Of a stretch of 64,000 bases of DNA, positions 35,594-43,320 are shown in pieces. The position numbers were made by a program, and so were the translations under genes. The notes beneath the pieces were generated by a model. That model worked only from the letters and a program-made list of their open reading frames with translations, ran no database searches and had not been told where the DNA came from. The DNA lies in contig NZ_JAIWJA010000011.1 in assembly GCF_020515695.1 (NCBI RefSeq), positions 156,140 through 220,139 of the forward strand, given 5' to 3'. Source of the DNA: Pseudomonas sp. MWU16-30317. GTDB lineage: Bacteria; Pseudomonadota; Gammaproteobacteria; Pseudomonadales; Pseudomonadaceae. Every line of letters begins with the position of its first letter. Position 1 is the first letter of the stretch.

Positions 35594-37366
35594 CTATTCT
35601 AGTGCTTCTGGTGACCCCAAATACATCGGTTCACCAGAAGTGACGAAGCCCGGCAACCATTCTTCATCTGTTTCCTCATTGGGCGTATATCGATAACTGG
35701 AGGTCGAAAATATCACCTGGCCATTGTGTCTCGCTGCGACAGTCCGCAATTCCTGGACGTACGAGTCAAGGTGCTCATTTGGAATATCCTGCTGTTTAGG
35801 CGTGTCTAGAATGAGTACTCTGAACGGTGACAGTGGGTCGATGAGGCAAATTTCAAACAGCGCAGCATGGTAGGCCAGGACAGTCCTGGTTTTTGAACTG
35901 CCCTTGAAGATGTCCAGCTTTTCCTCTCCCATGGTTGGCTTCAGATAGGAATCAACGGTCACCAACTGAGGTATGGTTCTCGCATGCAGAATGCCGAGCC
36001 ATTTCGTCATGCCTTCGGAAAGGCGCAGCCGCAGTCGTACAATCTCAGATGACTGCTCTTGCGTTCGTTGCAAGGATTCATAGAGGGTAAGGGCTCGATC
36101 ACGACGTTCGATGAGTTTTGCATGCTGGGCATTCTGGTCATCGACTTTTTTGTACTTTTCTTTTTCCTGTTGCAGTTCGAAAAGATCAGTCGTGGTACGA
36201 CTGATTGCTTCGATGAAGGCCTCTACCCCCGATTCTCGCTCAGCAAGCGTTCTCTGGTGAGTCAAGTCTTCAATCTGCTTTTCCACAGTAGTCCTGGCGG
36301 TATGGACGGCTTCAGCTAGCTGCATATTCGCTGCCGTAGATATTTCTAAATCTTTAATCTGGTCTTTGAGATAGAGAAGGCTTTTGCCATAGGACTCAGC
36401 ACTGGCCATGAACATGCCGCAGTTTGGGGTGCTGCATAACTCGGAGAAGAGGACAAATGTCCGTCTTGCATCTTCGTTTAAACTGAGTGTCTCGATCTCA
36501 CTTTCAATTTCTTGCTTAATGGTGTTGAATCCAGAAATCTTGGATTCCAAAAGATTTTGCTGCTGTAGAAGCTGTCTGAGTTGATTTTGACGTTCGAGAA
36601 AAATTTCATCTAAGCTGGAGATGGCCTCACTTTTTATATTTTTGGAGTGTTTTAGACTCTGCATGCGCTCTTTGGCGGCGGTTATAAGCTTCTCAACACT
36701 TTCTATGTTTCTTTTGGGAAGTGGTAGGTCTTGCTGGAGTCTCTCAAGCAGTTTACGACTCGCGACAACGCTGGTGTGCAGGTGGTCAATTTCTTTGCGG
36801 ACGTCAATTGATTTTCGTTTTTTGTCGTAAATATTCAAAGCTGGCAGTTTGTTGATCAAACGTACCATTTCTGTATATTGGTCTTTGATAAAATTTTGTC
36901 GTGGCGAATAAAAGTCAGAGTACCCCTTGTCTTGGTCTAAATAGAATAGGGGTATCAGTCCAGTGAAATAGGGGGGTGTGGGAGTTCCGCTAGATGTAAT
37001 CAAGCGGTCTGTTTTTATACCTAGCTCTTTAAAAATAAAACTAGAAAGATCTTCATCATTGTAAAAGCGGTCAACCGTTTTCTCATTTTCTCTGATGGTG
37101 ACATCGAATTTTTCGGCGATGACGCGCTCAAATGAAAACAGCCTTGTGCCTATATTAATGGTTAGTCTAGCGAGTCGGCAGTTTTGGGTAATGTCCGCCC
37201 TAAACTTTATGTCGAGGCCTAAGCAAAAGAGGATCGACATTATAAGCGGAGTTTTACCGCTTTCGTTGATTGCATAAAGTTGAGTGATAACTTCGCCAAA
37301 CCTTAGCTCACCCGAACCCCAACCTGATGGGCCATTAGGTATAATTTCAAGAGTTTCAAATCTCAT
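35594..37366 (-). CDS. SMC/Rad50-like ATPase of a Lamassu/ABC-3C defence operon (LmuB-like)
   Basis: A 590-residue ABC ATPase of the SMC/RecN type with split head. Walker A is unusual, AINESGKT at 32-39. Two coiled-coil arms (about 185-300 and 325-445) flank a hinge with CSTPNC (Cys311, Cys316), a possible zinc hook. The C-terminal half of the head has a signature-like FKGSSKTRTVLAYHAAL and Walker B-type FRVLILDTPKQQ near 520. Such ATPases sense foreign DNA and gate a nuclease. It overlaps the small upstream gene by 11 nt, giving a three-gene operon. Base composition is far more AT-rich than the chromosome, so it was acquired. Family assignment by architecture and gene order. Confidence 0.8.
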   Translation of the reverse strand: MRFETLEIIPNGPSGWGSGELRFGEVITQLYAINESGKTPLIMSILFCLGLDIKFRADITQNCRLARLTINIGTRLFSFERVIAEKFDVTIRENEKTVDRFYNDEDLSSFIFKELGIKTDRLITSSGTPTPPYFTGLIPLFYLDQDKGYSDFYSPRQNFIKDQYTEMVRLINKLPALNIYDKKRKSIDVRKEIDHLHTSVVASRKLLERLQQDLPLPKRNIESVEKLITAAKERMQSLKHSKNIKSEAISSLDEIFLERQNQLRQLLQQQNLLESKISGFNTIKQEIESEIETLSLNEDARRTFVLFSELCSTPNCGMFMASAESYGKSLLYLKDQIKDLEISTAANMQLAEAVHTARTTVEKQIEDLTHQRTLAERESGVEAFIEAISRTTTDLFELQQEKEKYKKVDDQNAQHAKLIERRDRALTLYESLQRTQEQSSEIVRLRLRLSEGMTKWLGILHARTIPQLVTVDSYLKPTMGEEKLDIFKGSSKTRTVLAYHAALFEICLIDPLSPFRVLILDTPKQQDIPNEHLDSYVQELRTVAARHNGQVIFSTSSYRYTPNEETDEEWLPGFVTSGEPMYLGSPEALE

Positions 37367-37841
37367 GAAGCTTCGCCTCTTCTGCGTTTTCCTTACAAAT
37401 GTTCCGATAGGCCCGCTGAGCGGTCAGCAGAAATAAACATAGTTTCGTGTTCTCTTCTGTAAGCTTGTCTAGGATTTTACGTCCAGAGGTGGTGGTCTCA
37501 ACTCTGTAGGTGTTTTTGTTAACCTTTACAAACTCGGCGGTCTCCAGAAAGGTGAGCGCGCGCACCGTCCGGATTCTTAGGTTTGCTGACCACCCCAACT
37601 CTTGACTAGAACCCTTGAAAGTCGACAGGCTCTGCTCGAAACACATGCCAACAAACATGCCTATCTCATCGGCCCTAGGCTTCGAACTGCCTTTGCCGAG
37701 TAGCATGATCGTCAGCGCAATCAAAGGCATGTGAAACAAGCTTTCATTTTGTAAAGCGTCTTTCCGAGAACGTGGCGCACTGTGTGTAATGAATCCATCT
37801 GCCTCTTCGCTGGCGATATTAATAGCTTCTAATATGCTCAT
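37356..37841 (-). CDS. ABC-3C middle component (LmuC-like)
   Basis: A 161-residue protein between the nuclease and the ATPase in the same operon, overlapping both neighbours (ATGA with the nuclease stop, 11 nt with the ATPase start). It is mostly helical with a winged-HTH-like C-terminal half (IRTVRALTFLETAEFVKVNK). Middle components of ABC-three-component and Lamassu systems have this size, position and fold and bridge the ATPase to the nuclease. No catalytic motif is visible. The sequence alone would not identify it; context carries most of the weight. Confidence 0.65.
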   Translation of the reverse strand: MSILEAINIASEEADGFITHSAPRSRKDALQNESLFHMPLIALTIMLLGKGSSKPRADEIGMFVGMCFEQSLSTFKGSSQELGWSANLRIRTVRALTFLETAEFVKVNKNTYRVETTTSGRKILDKLTEENTKLCLFLLTAQRAYRNICKENAEEAKLHEI

Positions 37842-38998
37842 GAGACCTCTCCTCTAACCAACTCGGATAACACTGCCCCAAGGGTTAGTTCGAGAGTGAT
37901 GTCCTCACGGCAAAGCTGTACTTTGAGTGCGGCATTGAGGGTTCTTACTTCAAGTGTAAGGTCTGGCATTTTTATTGTGCCCCATGCCAGTTTTCGAGCA
38001 GATTCAATTATCATTTCAGTGGCTACTGTCATGAGAAAGTCAGGAAGCTCGTGGCGATGTATACGATGCCAGCTTTCCCATTGGCATTTGTATCCAGCAA
38101 ATGTGTCGACGGTGTTTGCTGAAAACCCTGACCTCAAAAGCATTTTTTGAAGAATAGATGCGGATTTTAGTGCTTTCTCATCCCCACCAGCTCGCAGCAT
38201 CTCGTAGGTAGACTTTGTGATAGAAAGCGTATTAAGCACGTCATCTATGCAAATGCTCGCAAAGCTGTCCAAATCCTTTTCTTGAATGTTGAAGTTGAGT
38301 ACGCCAGATGATTTTTCTTCAATGCAGGACAAAAGTTGAATGATGATCTTTTTTACTTCGTCAGGCGTGAGGTTTATTTCGCTGTATCGGAATATCTTAC
38401 TAGAAGCTAGTGACACAAAGAGCTCGTCATCTTCGTCAAGGATGCTGTGTCTAGGCTCTATCTTCAAATGTGATAAAAACTCAATAACGTCTTGCTGATC
38501 CTTGCCGTCTAAACTTAATATTAGCTTCTTAGTCTCTGCGATGAGAGCAGATGTGTGGTCTCCGATGGTGCCTTTTTGTTCGATTTCGGCGATGATGGCT
38601 TCTACTTCATCATCGAAGTTTATATTTGTCTTGATCTCGATAGAGTGACAGCTATCCCCAAAGTTTTCGATATGCAGCAGAAGTTTTCCTGCAAAGCTGT
38701 CGGGCAATGCATGCTCCGGGTTTTTCTTTGGTCGTTTTTTTAAGCCAAATACTTCGAGTATGGTGTAGCGATAATTAAGTTGGGATTTTGTTTTGACTTG
38801 GACGAATCGGTACTGTGCCTTTGAGTCTGTGACGTATTTTACGACATAGTCTTCATGGTAGTCGCAGTAAATTCTCTCAATGTCTTTGTTCTCTAGTAAG
38901 GCCAGGCTTTCAATTGTAGCAGCCCTGAACTGAGCGCGAAAACGATTAATCGTGTCTCTACCTGATTGCTCTCGGGTGGCTACTTCATGTAATTTCAT
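37838..38998 (-). CDS. Cap4/DUF4297-like dsDNA endonuclease effector (LmuA-like)
   Basis: A 386-residue protein, first of the three-gene AT-rich operon. The N-terminus follows the Cap4/DUF4297 restriction-endonuclease-like pattern: GRDTINRFRAQFRAATIESL, then acidic YHEDYVVKY (Glu49/Asp50) and the QxK strand YRFVQVKTKS (Gln67, Lys69). The remaining 280 residues are a helical C-terminal domain expected to bind the ATPase complex. In Lamassu/ABC-3C systems this effector cuts DNA after activation by invading phage or plasmid ends. ATG 38998 overlaps the stop of an upstream short frame. No strong ribosome site is seen, so translation may be coupled. Assigned by motif plus operon order. Confidence 0.75.
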   Translation of the reverse strand: MKLHEVATREQSGRDTINRFRAQFRAATIESLALLENKDIERIYCDYHEDYVVKYVTDSKAQYRFVQVKTKSQLNYRYTILEVFGLKKRPKKNPEHALPDSFAGKLLLHIENFGDSCHSIEIKTNINFDDEVEAIIAEIEQKGTIGDHTSALIAETKKLILSLDGKDQQDVIEFLSHLKIEPRHSILDEDDELFVSLASSKIFRYSEINLTPDEVKKIIIQLLSCIEEKSSGVLNFNIQEKDLDSFASICIDDVLNTLSITKSTYEMLRAGGDEKALKSASILQKMLLRSGFSANTVDTFAGYKCQWESWHRIHRHELPDFLMTVATEMIIESARKLAWGTIKMPDLTLEVRTLNAALKVQLCREDITLELTLGAVLSELVRGEVS

Positions 38999-39276
38999 TT
39001 AAAACACCGATGAATATCGTTGGGGGCGGTGCCATCCGATATAGGCTTGATCTGGCGTTGGTAACAAGAATTGACTATTTCATAAAAAACTTGAAAACAA
39101 TCGCGCGTAGTCGCTGAGCGTACGGCCAGCGGAGCGCTGGTGATGGCCACGATCTTCAAATCGCACTGAACGAGTGCTGAGGCCTTCACGGCGCGTGAGG
39201 CTGATTCAGAATACAGATAACGAGGGGAGGCTTCGAAATGTGTCGGCCTCAGTTCTATTACGGTTCGCGATGTCAC
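38995..39276 (-). CDS. Doubtful 93-residue frame upstream of the nuclease gene
   Basis: An open frame starting ATG 39276 whose TGA overlaps the nuclease ATG (ATGA). That overlap is typical of coupled genes and the nuclease lacks a clear ribosome site, but the protein (MTSRTVIELRPTHFEASPRY at the start) has no recognisable domain, and the DNA here is closer to host composition than the operon. It may be a remnant or a leader frame. Confidence 0.25.
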   Translation of the reverse strand: MTSRTVIELRPTHFEASPRYLYSESASRAVKASALVQCDLKIVAITSAPLAVRSATTRDCFQVFYEIVNSCYQRQIKPISDGTAPNDIHRCFK

Positions 39277-39528
39277 AGCTGCCGTCCTGGCTAGGTAATA
39301 GTGGCCAAAAGATGGCGCCTAGATTAACCGGTTCTCGATAGGTGGGGAAGATGGTCATGACTTTGGTCGAATTACCCAGGAGAGCATTCAGCCTTCGCCC
39401 ATGAGCCTTCAACGGCAAACAGATCGTCCTACGTTCTAATGGGATCAAGCGCAAAAGATGAATGCACTCATCCATCATGGTATGGCCTGTCCGCCCATCA
39501 GCCGATCAAGCGAGCTAGCCTGACTAAT
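39001..39528. other. Gap between defence operon and XRE regulator
   Basis: About 530 bp holding only short, overlapping, unconvincing frames on the minus strand (38995-39276, 39206-39478). No operator, repeat or RNA was recognised. The promoter of the nuclease operon must lie here. Confidence 0.4.
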
Positions 39529-39987
39529 TTATAAATTCCAAAGATCTGCGACGGTCGATTTTGCGAGCTTCAGCCTCTGAGCCGCTTCACGCTGGGTCAT
39601 GCCTGCAGCTTTGCACTCCTGGACGGCCTCAAGCCGCTTCTGGCGCTCGTGAACTCGGCTGACCATCGCTCCGTTTTTGACCTGGCGATCCAATGCATCA
39701 AAACCACCCGCCACTTCAAAAGCGTCCAGCTCAGATTGCACAACCTGCAAGATATTGGAGGCGGCTTGATCAGAACTCGAAACAGCTCCGAGCACCATGA
39801 GAGTGATGGGGTGTATTCCGACGGCTTGAGCGATCTCATCAAGCTTGCCGAGCGTAACGTCCGACTTGCCTTGCTCGATGCGATAGACAAACTTCCGATC
39901 AGCAGCTTCCCCAAGATCGCTCTGCGCGAGTCCTCGTATGGCCCTGACTGCTCTGAGAGCGGCAGCCAAGCCTGCGCGATTCGACAT
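39529..39987 (-). CDS. XRE-family transcriptional regulator with second C-terminal HTH
   Basis: A 152-residue protein. Residues about 5-62 are a Cro/CI-type HTH (LAQSDLGEAADRKFVYRIEQ, GKSDVTLGKLDEIAQAVGIH). After a helical linker, a second HTH closes the protein (MTQREAAQRLKLAKSTVADL), which resembles a transposase/resolvase recognition helix. ATG 39987 has TGAGGAAACCC upstream. Divergent from the phosphoesterase gene at 40177 with about 190 bp between, so it probably controls that cassette or the defence operon downstream of it on the same strand. Confidence 0.8.
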   Translation of the reverse strand: MSNRAGLAAALRAVRAIRGLAQSDLGEAADRKFVYRIEQGKSDVTLGKLDEIAQAVGIHPITLMVLGAVSSSDQAASNILQVVQSELDAFEVAGGFDALDRQVKNGAMVSRVHERQKRLEAVQECKAAGMTQREAAQRLKLAKSTVADLWNL

Positions 39988-40176
39988 TGGGTTTCCTCAA
40001 AAGTGAGGATGTAGCCATGTTGCACTGCCCGGAACTACGGTCTATATTGCCCATTCCGGGCACGGCTATTGCCTTGTCGATGGTTTCTGCCGTCCGGTCG
40101 CTGAAAGCGCTGAGCCTTCGCGGGTGCATGGTTTCGCTATGAAATATCAATAATCACCTAAATCGAGTTTAGCCGC

Positions 40177-40911
40177 ATGCGACTGTATGTCGTCTCAGAC
40201 CTTCACAACGAATTTCATCTCTTCCATCCGCCAGCCCTTGATCCCGCTGTCGACTTGGTCATCCTTGGCGGTGATATCGATAAAAAGGCAAGGGGTGTGA
40301 AATGGGCCAATGAGACATTCAGTTGCCAAGTCGCGTATGTCTGCGGTAACCATGAGTTCTATGACGGGCATATCGACCGCACGCTGCAGAAGATGAGAGA
40401 CGCTGCCGAGCCTCACGTCCATGTGCTCGAAAATGACCTCGTCATCCTCAATGACATTCGGATCTTGGGCTCGACCGGATGGACTGATTTCAGCTCTACT
40501 GGCAGTCAAGTTGCAGCGACAGCGATGGCTTGGGAGCGTATGAACGACTTCAACTATATCCGCATCGATGCAGGGTATCGACGTTTGAGGCCGGCTGATC
40601 TAATCGTCCGAAATCACATGGCCAGAGCCTGGTTGGCGCAGGAGCTCGCGAAGCCGTTTCAGGGGAAGACTATCGTGGTCACTCACCATTCCCCGTCCTC
40701 GGCAGTAGTCGGAGGCAAGCACGAGGGGAATCTCAATGCCGCCTATACAAACGACTGGCCCGAGTTAATTCAGGAGGCTGATCTCTGGATCTTTGGGCAC
40801 ACCCACGAATTTGTCGACGTGGAGTTGGCGGGTTGCCGAGTTGTTTCAAATCCTCGTGGCTACCCCAATGAATCAACGGGCTTTGATCCCTTTTTTGAGA
40901 TTGAAATCTGA
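40177..40911 (+). CDS. Calcineurin-like metallophosphoesterase
   Basis: A 244-residue metallophosphatase with all family motifs: VVSDLHNEFH (Asp8, His10), ILGGDIDKK, YVCGNHEFYDG, VVTHHSPSS and IFGHTHEFVD. These bind two metal ions and hydrolyse phosphodiesters or phosphomonoesters; this small form is usually cytosolic. ATG 40177. First gene of a five-gene plus-strand run (phosphoesterase, two unknowns, a third unknown, HAD phosphatase). Substrate unknown; nucleotide second-messenger or nucleic-acid ends are possibilities, not shown. Confidence 0.9.
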   Translation: MRLYVVSDLHNEFHLFHPPALDPAVDLVILGGDIDKKARGVKWANETFSCQVAYVCGNHEFYDGHIDRTLQKMRDAAEPHVHVLENDLVILNDIRILGSTGWTDFSSTGSQVAATAMAWERMNDFNYIRIDAGYRRLRPADLIVRNHMARAWLAQELAKPFQGKTIVVTHHSPSSAVVGGKHEGNLNAAYTNDWPELIQEADLWIFGHTHEFVDVELAGCRVVSNPRGYPNESTGFDPFFEIEI

Positions 40912-40925
40912 GGAGCGCATGTGCT

Positions 40926-41252
40926 TTGAAATCAAACGTTATTCGTCTCACAGGCTGCGAGTCCCATCGTAGCGGAGCGCAGGGGCATTCGCCGCCGAGC
41001 GAGGTTGCTCAGGCGAAGTCTCAGGAATGGGGCGTCTTTGTAGATGCGTATCTCGTGGATGCTGCACGCGTCGGCAATCGTTACGCAGCTACCGTCTATT
41101 GTGATCAGTCGGGCTCGCCCGATGGGGCGACTGTGGCGACTCCCCCGGTACGGGAAATTTCGAAGAAAGGGGGCTTCGCGCTGCTTCAAACCATCGATGC
41201 TCAAGATCATTACGTCATAGCCTCGGAGCACGTTACCCCGGGGTGTGACTAA
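40926..41252 (+). CDS. Hypothetical protein of the phosphoesterase cassette
   Basis: A 108-residue protein from TTG 40926; AGGAG at 40911-40915 sits 10 nt upstream, and an ATG at 40919 opens only a 17-codon frame. The C-terminal half looks like a beta-rich domain (WGVFVDAYLVDAARVGNRYA, then DHYVIASEHV). It begins 14 bp after the phosphoesterase and its stop TAA shares a base with the next ATG (TAATG). No family recognised. Confidence 0.55.
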   Translation: MKSNVIRLTGCESHRSGAQGHSPPSEVAQAKSQEWGVFVDAYLVDAARVGNRYAATVYCDQSGSPDGATVATPPVREISKKGGFALLQTIDAQDHYVIASEHVTPGCD

Positions 41253-41581
41253 TGGCGACCGTCGTAGATTGGCCGCCACAGGTTCTGGCTGCAGCTGCCT
41301 TGAAATTCACCACGCCAGTAGGTGCATTCTTGTGGATGCCGGAGGTTGAATTCCCGTGTCTGGTCGGTCGGGTGTTTATGGATCTGAGCAGTAGATTTCA
41401 GGACGGACGTATGATCCGTACGTCACAGATCATACGACTGCAGGAAGAGCGGGGCTGGACGATAGCCATCACGTTTTCGGGCAGTTACTACTTACTGGTT
41501 CATGAAGGGGAAAATCCCTTTCTGGGACAGACCAGGCTTTTTCGGTCGAACCCTGGTGACGCTGTTAGCAATTTGCATTGA
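41252..41581 (+). CDS. Hypothetical protein, related in pattern to 41718-42107
   Basis: A 109-residue protein starting at the ATG that overlaps the previous stop. Residues about 50-95 (DGRMIRTSQIIRLQEERGWT, then ITFSGSYYLLVHEGE) match in spacing the segment FRTTPLVDFTDGMFFLTENK, IYVLLGRGRR of the protein at 41718, so the two probably share a small beta domain. It may belong to the DUF6957 type; I recall that name but cannot confirm it. Cytosolic, no catalytic motif seen. Confidence 0.6.
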   Translation: MATVVDWPPQVLAAAALKFTTPVGAFLWMPEVEFPCLVGRVFMDLSSRFQDGRMIRTSQIIRLQEERGWTIAITFSGSYYLLVHEGENPFLGQTRLFRSNPGDAVSNLH

Positions 41582-41717
41582 GTCAGCTGTGCGTCCGTGG
41601 TCGGTCGGTACGTGATCGACTCTAAGGCCCCAGACATGAGCAATCTTTGTCGTGGGACGGCTTCCGACAGGTCAGGTAAACCACGCTTCGGACGGATTTA
41701 ATGAAGAAGGAGCAACC

Positions 41718-42107
41718 ATGCAGGACTTTGATATCCGGCAAATGATCGGCCCGAGCTCAGTCATGACAGCAAGTCAAATCGAGCTTGATGAGGCAATTCG
41801 AGTTACTCACCAGAAATTCCCAGGCCGTAGCTTTTGTATACCGGGCGAATGGGTATGGCTCGACCTAGAAGCCCCCGATCTCGTTGTTGAAGAGCTAAAC
41901 GTCGAAGGAAAAAAACCGATGATGTTGCTGGTCTTCGACACGCTGTACGACAGCTCGACGTCGGCTAAGTCGCAATGGTTTCGTACGACGCCTTTGGTTG
42001 ATTTTACTGACGGAATGTTTTTCCTGACTGAGAACAAAATCTACGTGTTGCTTGGGCGTGGACGTCGAACATCCATGACCCTTTCCGCTGCAGTGCGGTT
42101 GTTTTGA
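41718..42107 (+). CDS. Hypothetical protein, possible DUF6957-like
   Basis: A 129-residue protein from ATG 41718 with AAGGAG upstream; the longer frame upstream is rejected. The N-terminus includes a helical segment and CIPGEWVWLDLEAPDLVVEE; the last third is a beta hairpin region (SQWFRTTPLVDFTDGMFFLT, ENKIYVLLGRGRR) like that of 41252-41581. It comes 137 bp after that gene. Function unknown. Confidence 0.65.
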   Translation: MQDFDIRQMIGPSSVMTASQIELDEAIRVTHQKFPGRSFCIPGEWVWLDLEAPDLVVEELNVEGKKPMMLLVFDTLYDSSTSAKSQWFRTTPLVDFTDGMFFLTENKIYVLLGRGRRTSMTLSAAVRLF

Positions 42108-42167
42108 AAGGTATGGGAGGTCATGGGTAATGACTCTGTCCACGGTTACCGACATGAGGCTAGCTGA

Positions 42168-42821
42168 ATGATTAATGCCGTGGTGCTCGATGCATTCGGA
42201 ACAATTCTTCGAATCGATCACCCAACAAACCCCTATAGGGAGCTCATCAGGGAGGGGCGTCGGCAGGGCATCGCTTCAGGTTCAGAAAGCCTTGGCCTTG
42301 TCATGACGAAAAACCTGGCGATCGACGAGATGGCTTCATTTCTAGGCATAGCGCTAACGCCATTGCAAAGGGAGAAAATGAGCCAAGCATTAGAGTTGGA
42401 GCTCTCGTCTATCAGACCTTTTTCTGACGCCTTGGAGGCCATCCCCCGCCTGCTGGATGCAGGGCTGAAAGTGGGCGTCTGTTCAAATCTAGCCAGCCCT
42501 TACGGGCCGGTCGTCAGGCGGTTATTCCCAAAACTGCATGGCTATGCATACAGCTATGAGCTAGGTCTGATGAAACCTAATCCCGCTATCTACCAAGCGG
42601 TTTGCGCTCACATGGGGATAGAGCCGGGTCATTATCTGGACGAGAGAAAAGGTGGGGTTGTCATGACTGGAGACTCTAAACGATGTGATCAAGATGGCCC
42701 GAGGTCGGTCGGGATAATGGGCCTTCACTTAGATCGTACGGGTCGAGGGTCGATCAATGACCTCCTGCAGTTCGCCGAACTGGTAATAGACCATAACCTC
42801 AAATTTAGCTCGGTCAGTTGA
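42168..42821 (+). CDS. HAD-superfamily hydrolase
   Basis: A 217-residue haloacid dehalogenase-like hydrolase. Motif I reads AVVLDAFGTIL (nucleophile Asp then Ala in place of the usual acid/base Asp), motif II VCSNLASP, motif III Lys in GLMKPNPAIYQ and motif IV VVMTGDSKRCDQDGPRSVGI. The DxF form of motif I is seen in dehalogenase- and phosphonatase-like branches as well as phosphatases, so phosphatase activity is likely but not certain. Last gene of the phosphoesterase cassette, 60 bp after the previous one. Confidence 0.85.
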   Translation: MINAVVLDAFGTILRIDHPTNPYRELIREGRRQGIASGSESLGLVMTKNLAIDEMASFLGIALTPLQREKMSQALELELSSIRPFSDALEAIPRLLDAGLKVGVCSNLASPYGPVVRRLFPKLHGYAYSYELGLMKPNPAIYQAVCAHMGIEPGHYLDERKGGVVMTGDSKRCDQDGPRSVGIMGLHLDRTGRGSINDLLQFAELVIDHNLKFSSVS

Positions 42822-43320
42822 TGGAGAGCAGCATTGCAGGTTTCTGGCAACTGAGATCGAGGGCGCCAGCAGCGTTGTTCGTTACGTATGCCTGGCTACG
42901 ATTAGGTTGTACGCGCCGAGTCTGGGCGCTGGGCGACGTGCATAGAGTTTGCCGGTGAATACCGTCTATATGATCGGTGCTGCTTTGGGGTCATTGCCAG
43001 CCTGGCTCAGCACTAACTTCATGATGGCCGCCCGATCCCTGAAGTGACTGCGCAAGGTGACAGGTATCTAGCTTCCAACTGATCTGTATCTGACTTTCAG
43101 CTTGGCAAAGGGAGGCTGTCTCGCATGCTCAGGCGCCGTGCATCGGGGGCGCTGGAGCTTTCGATCAGGACACCTACGCAAGAAGCCTTCTCCACATCGG
43201 GGAAATCATCGACGATCAGACAGCTTTTTTGGTTCCACGCCAGCATCGAGGTGATCGGTTTGAATTGGATTGCATTTAGGTCGTAAGATCGAGTCGCCCA
43301 ACCTGCATGGAGTCATTACC
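42822..43320. other. Gap between HAD gene and TIR gene
   Basis: About 500 bp without a supported gene, RNA or repeat. It must hold the promoter of the TIR gene. Composition is near host average; some stretches look like decayed coding DNA but no family was recognised. Confidence 0.4.

Noticed and set aside
37838..38998. Possible CBASS because of the Cap4-like nuclease
   Set aside because: No CD-NTase cyclase gene is nearby and the partner is an SMC-like ATPase, which fits Lamassu/ABC-3C instead.
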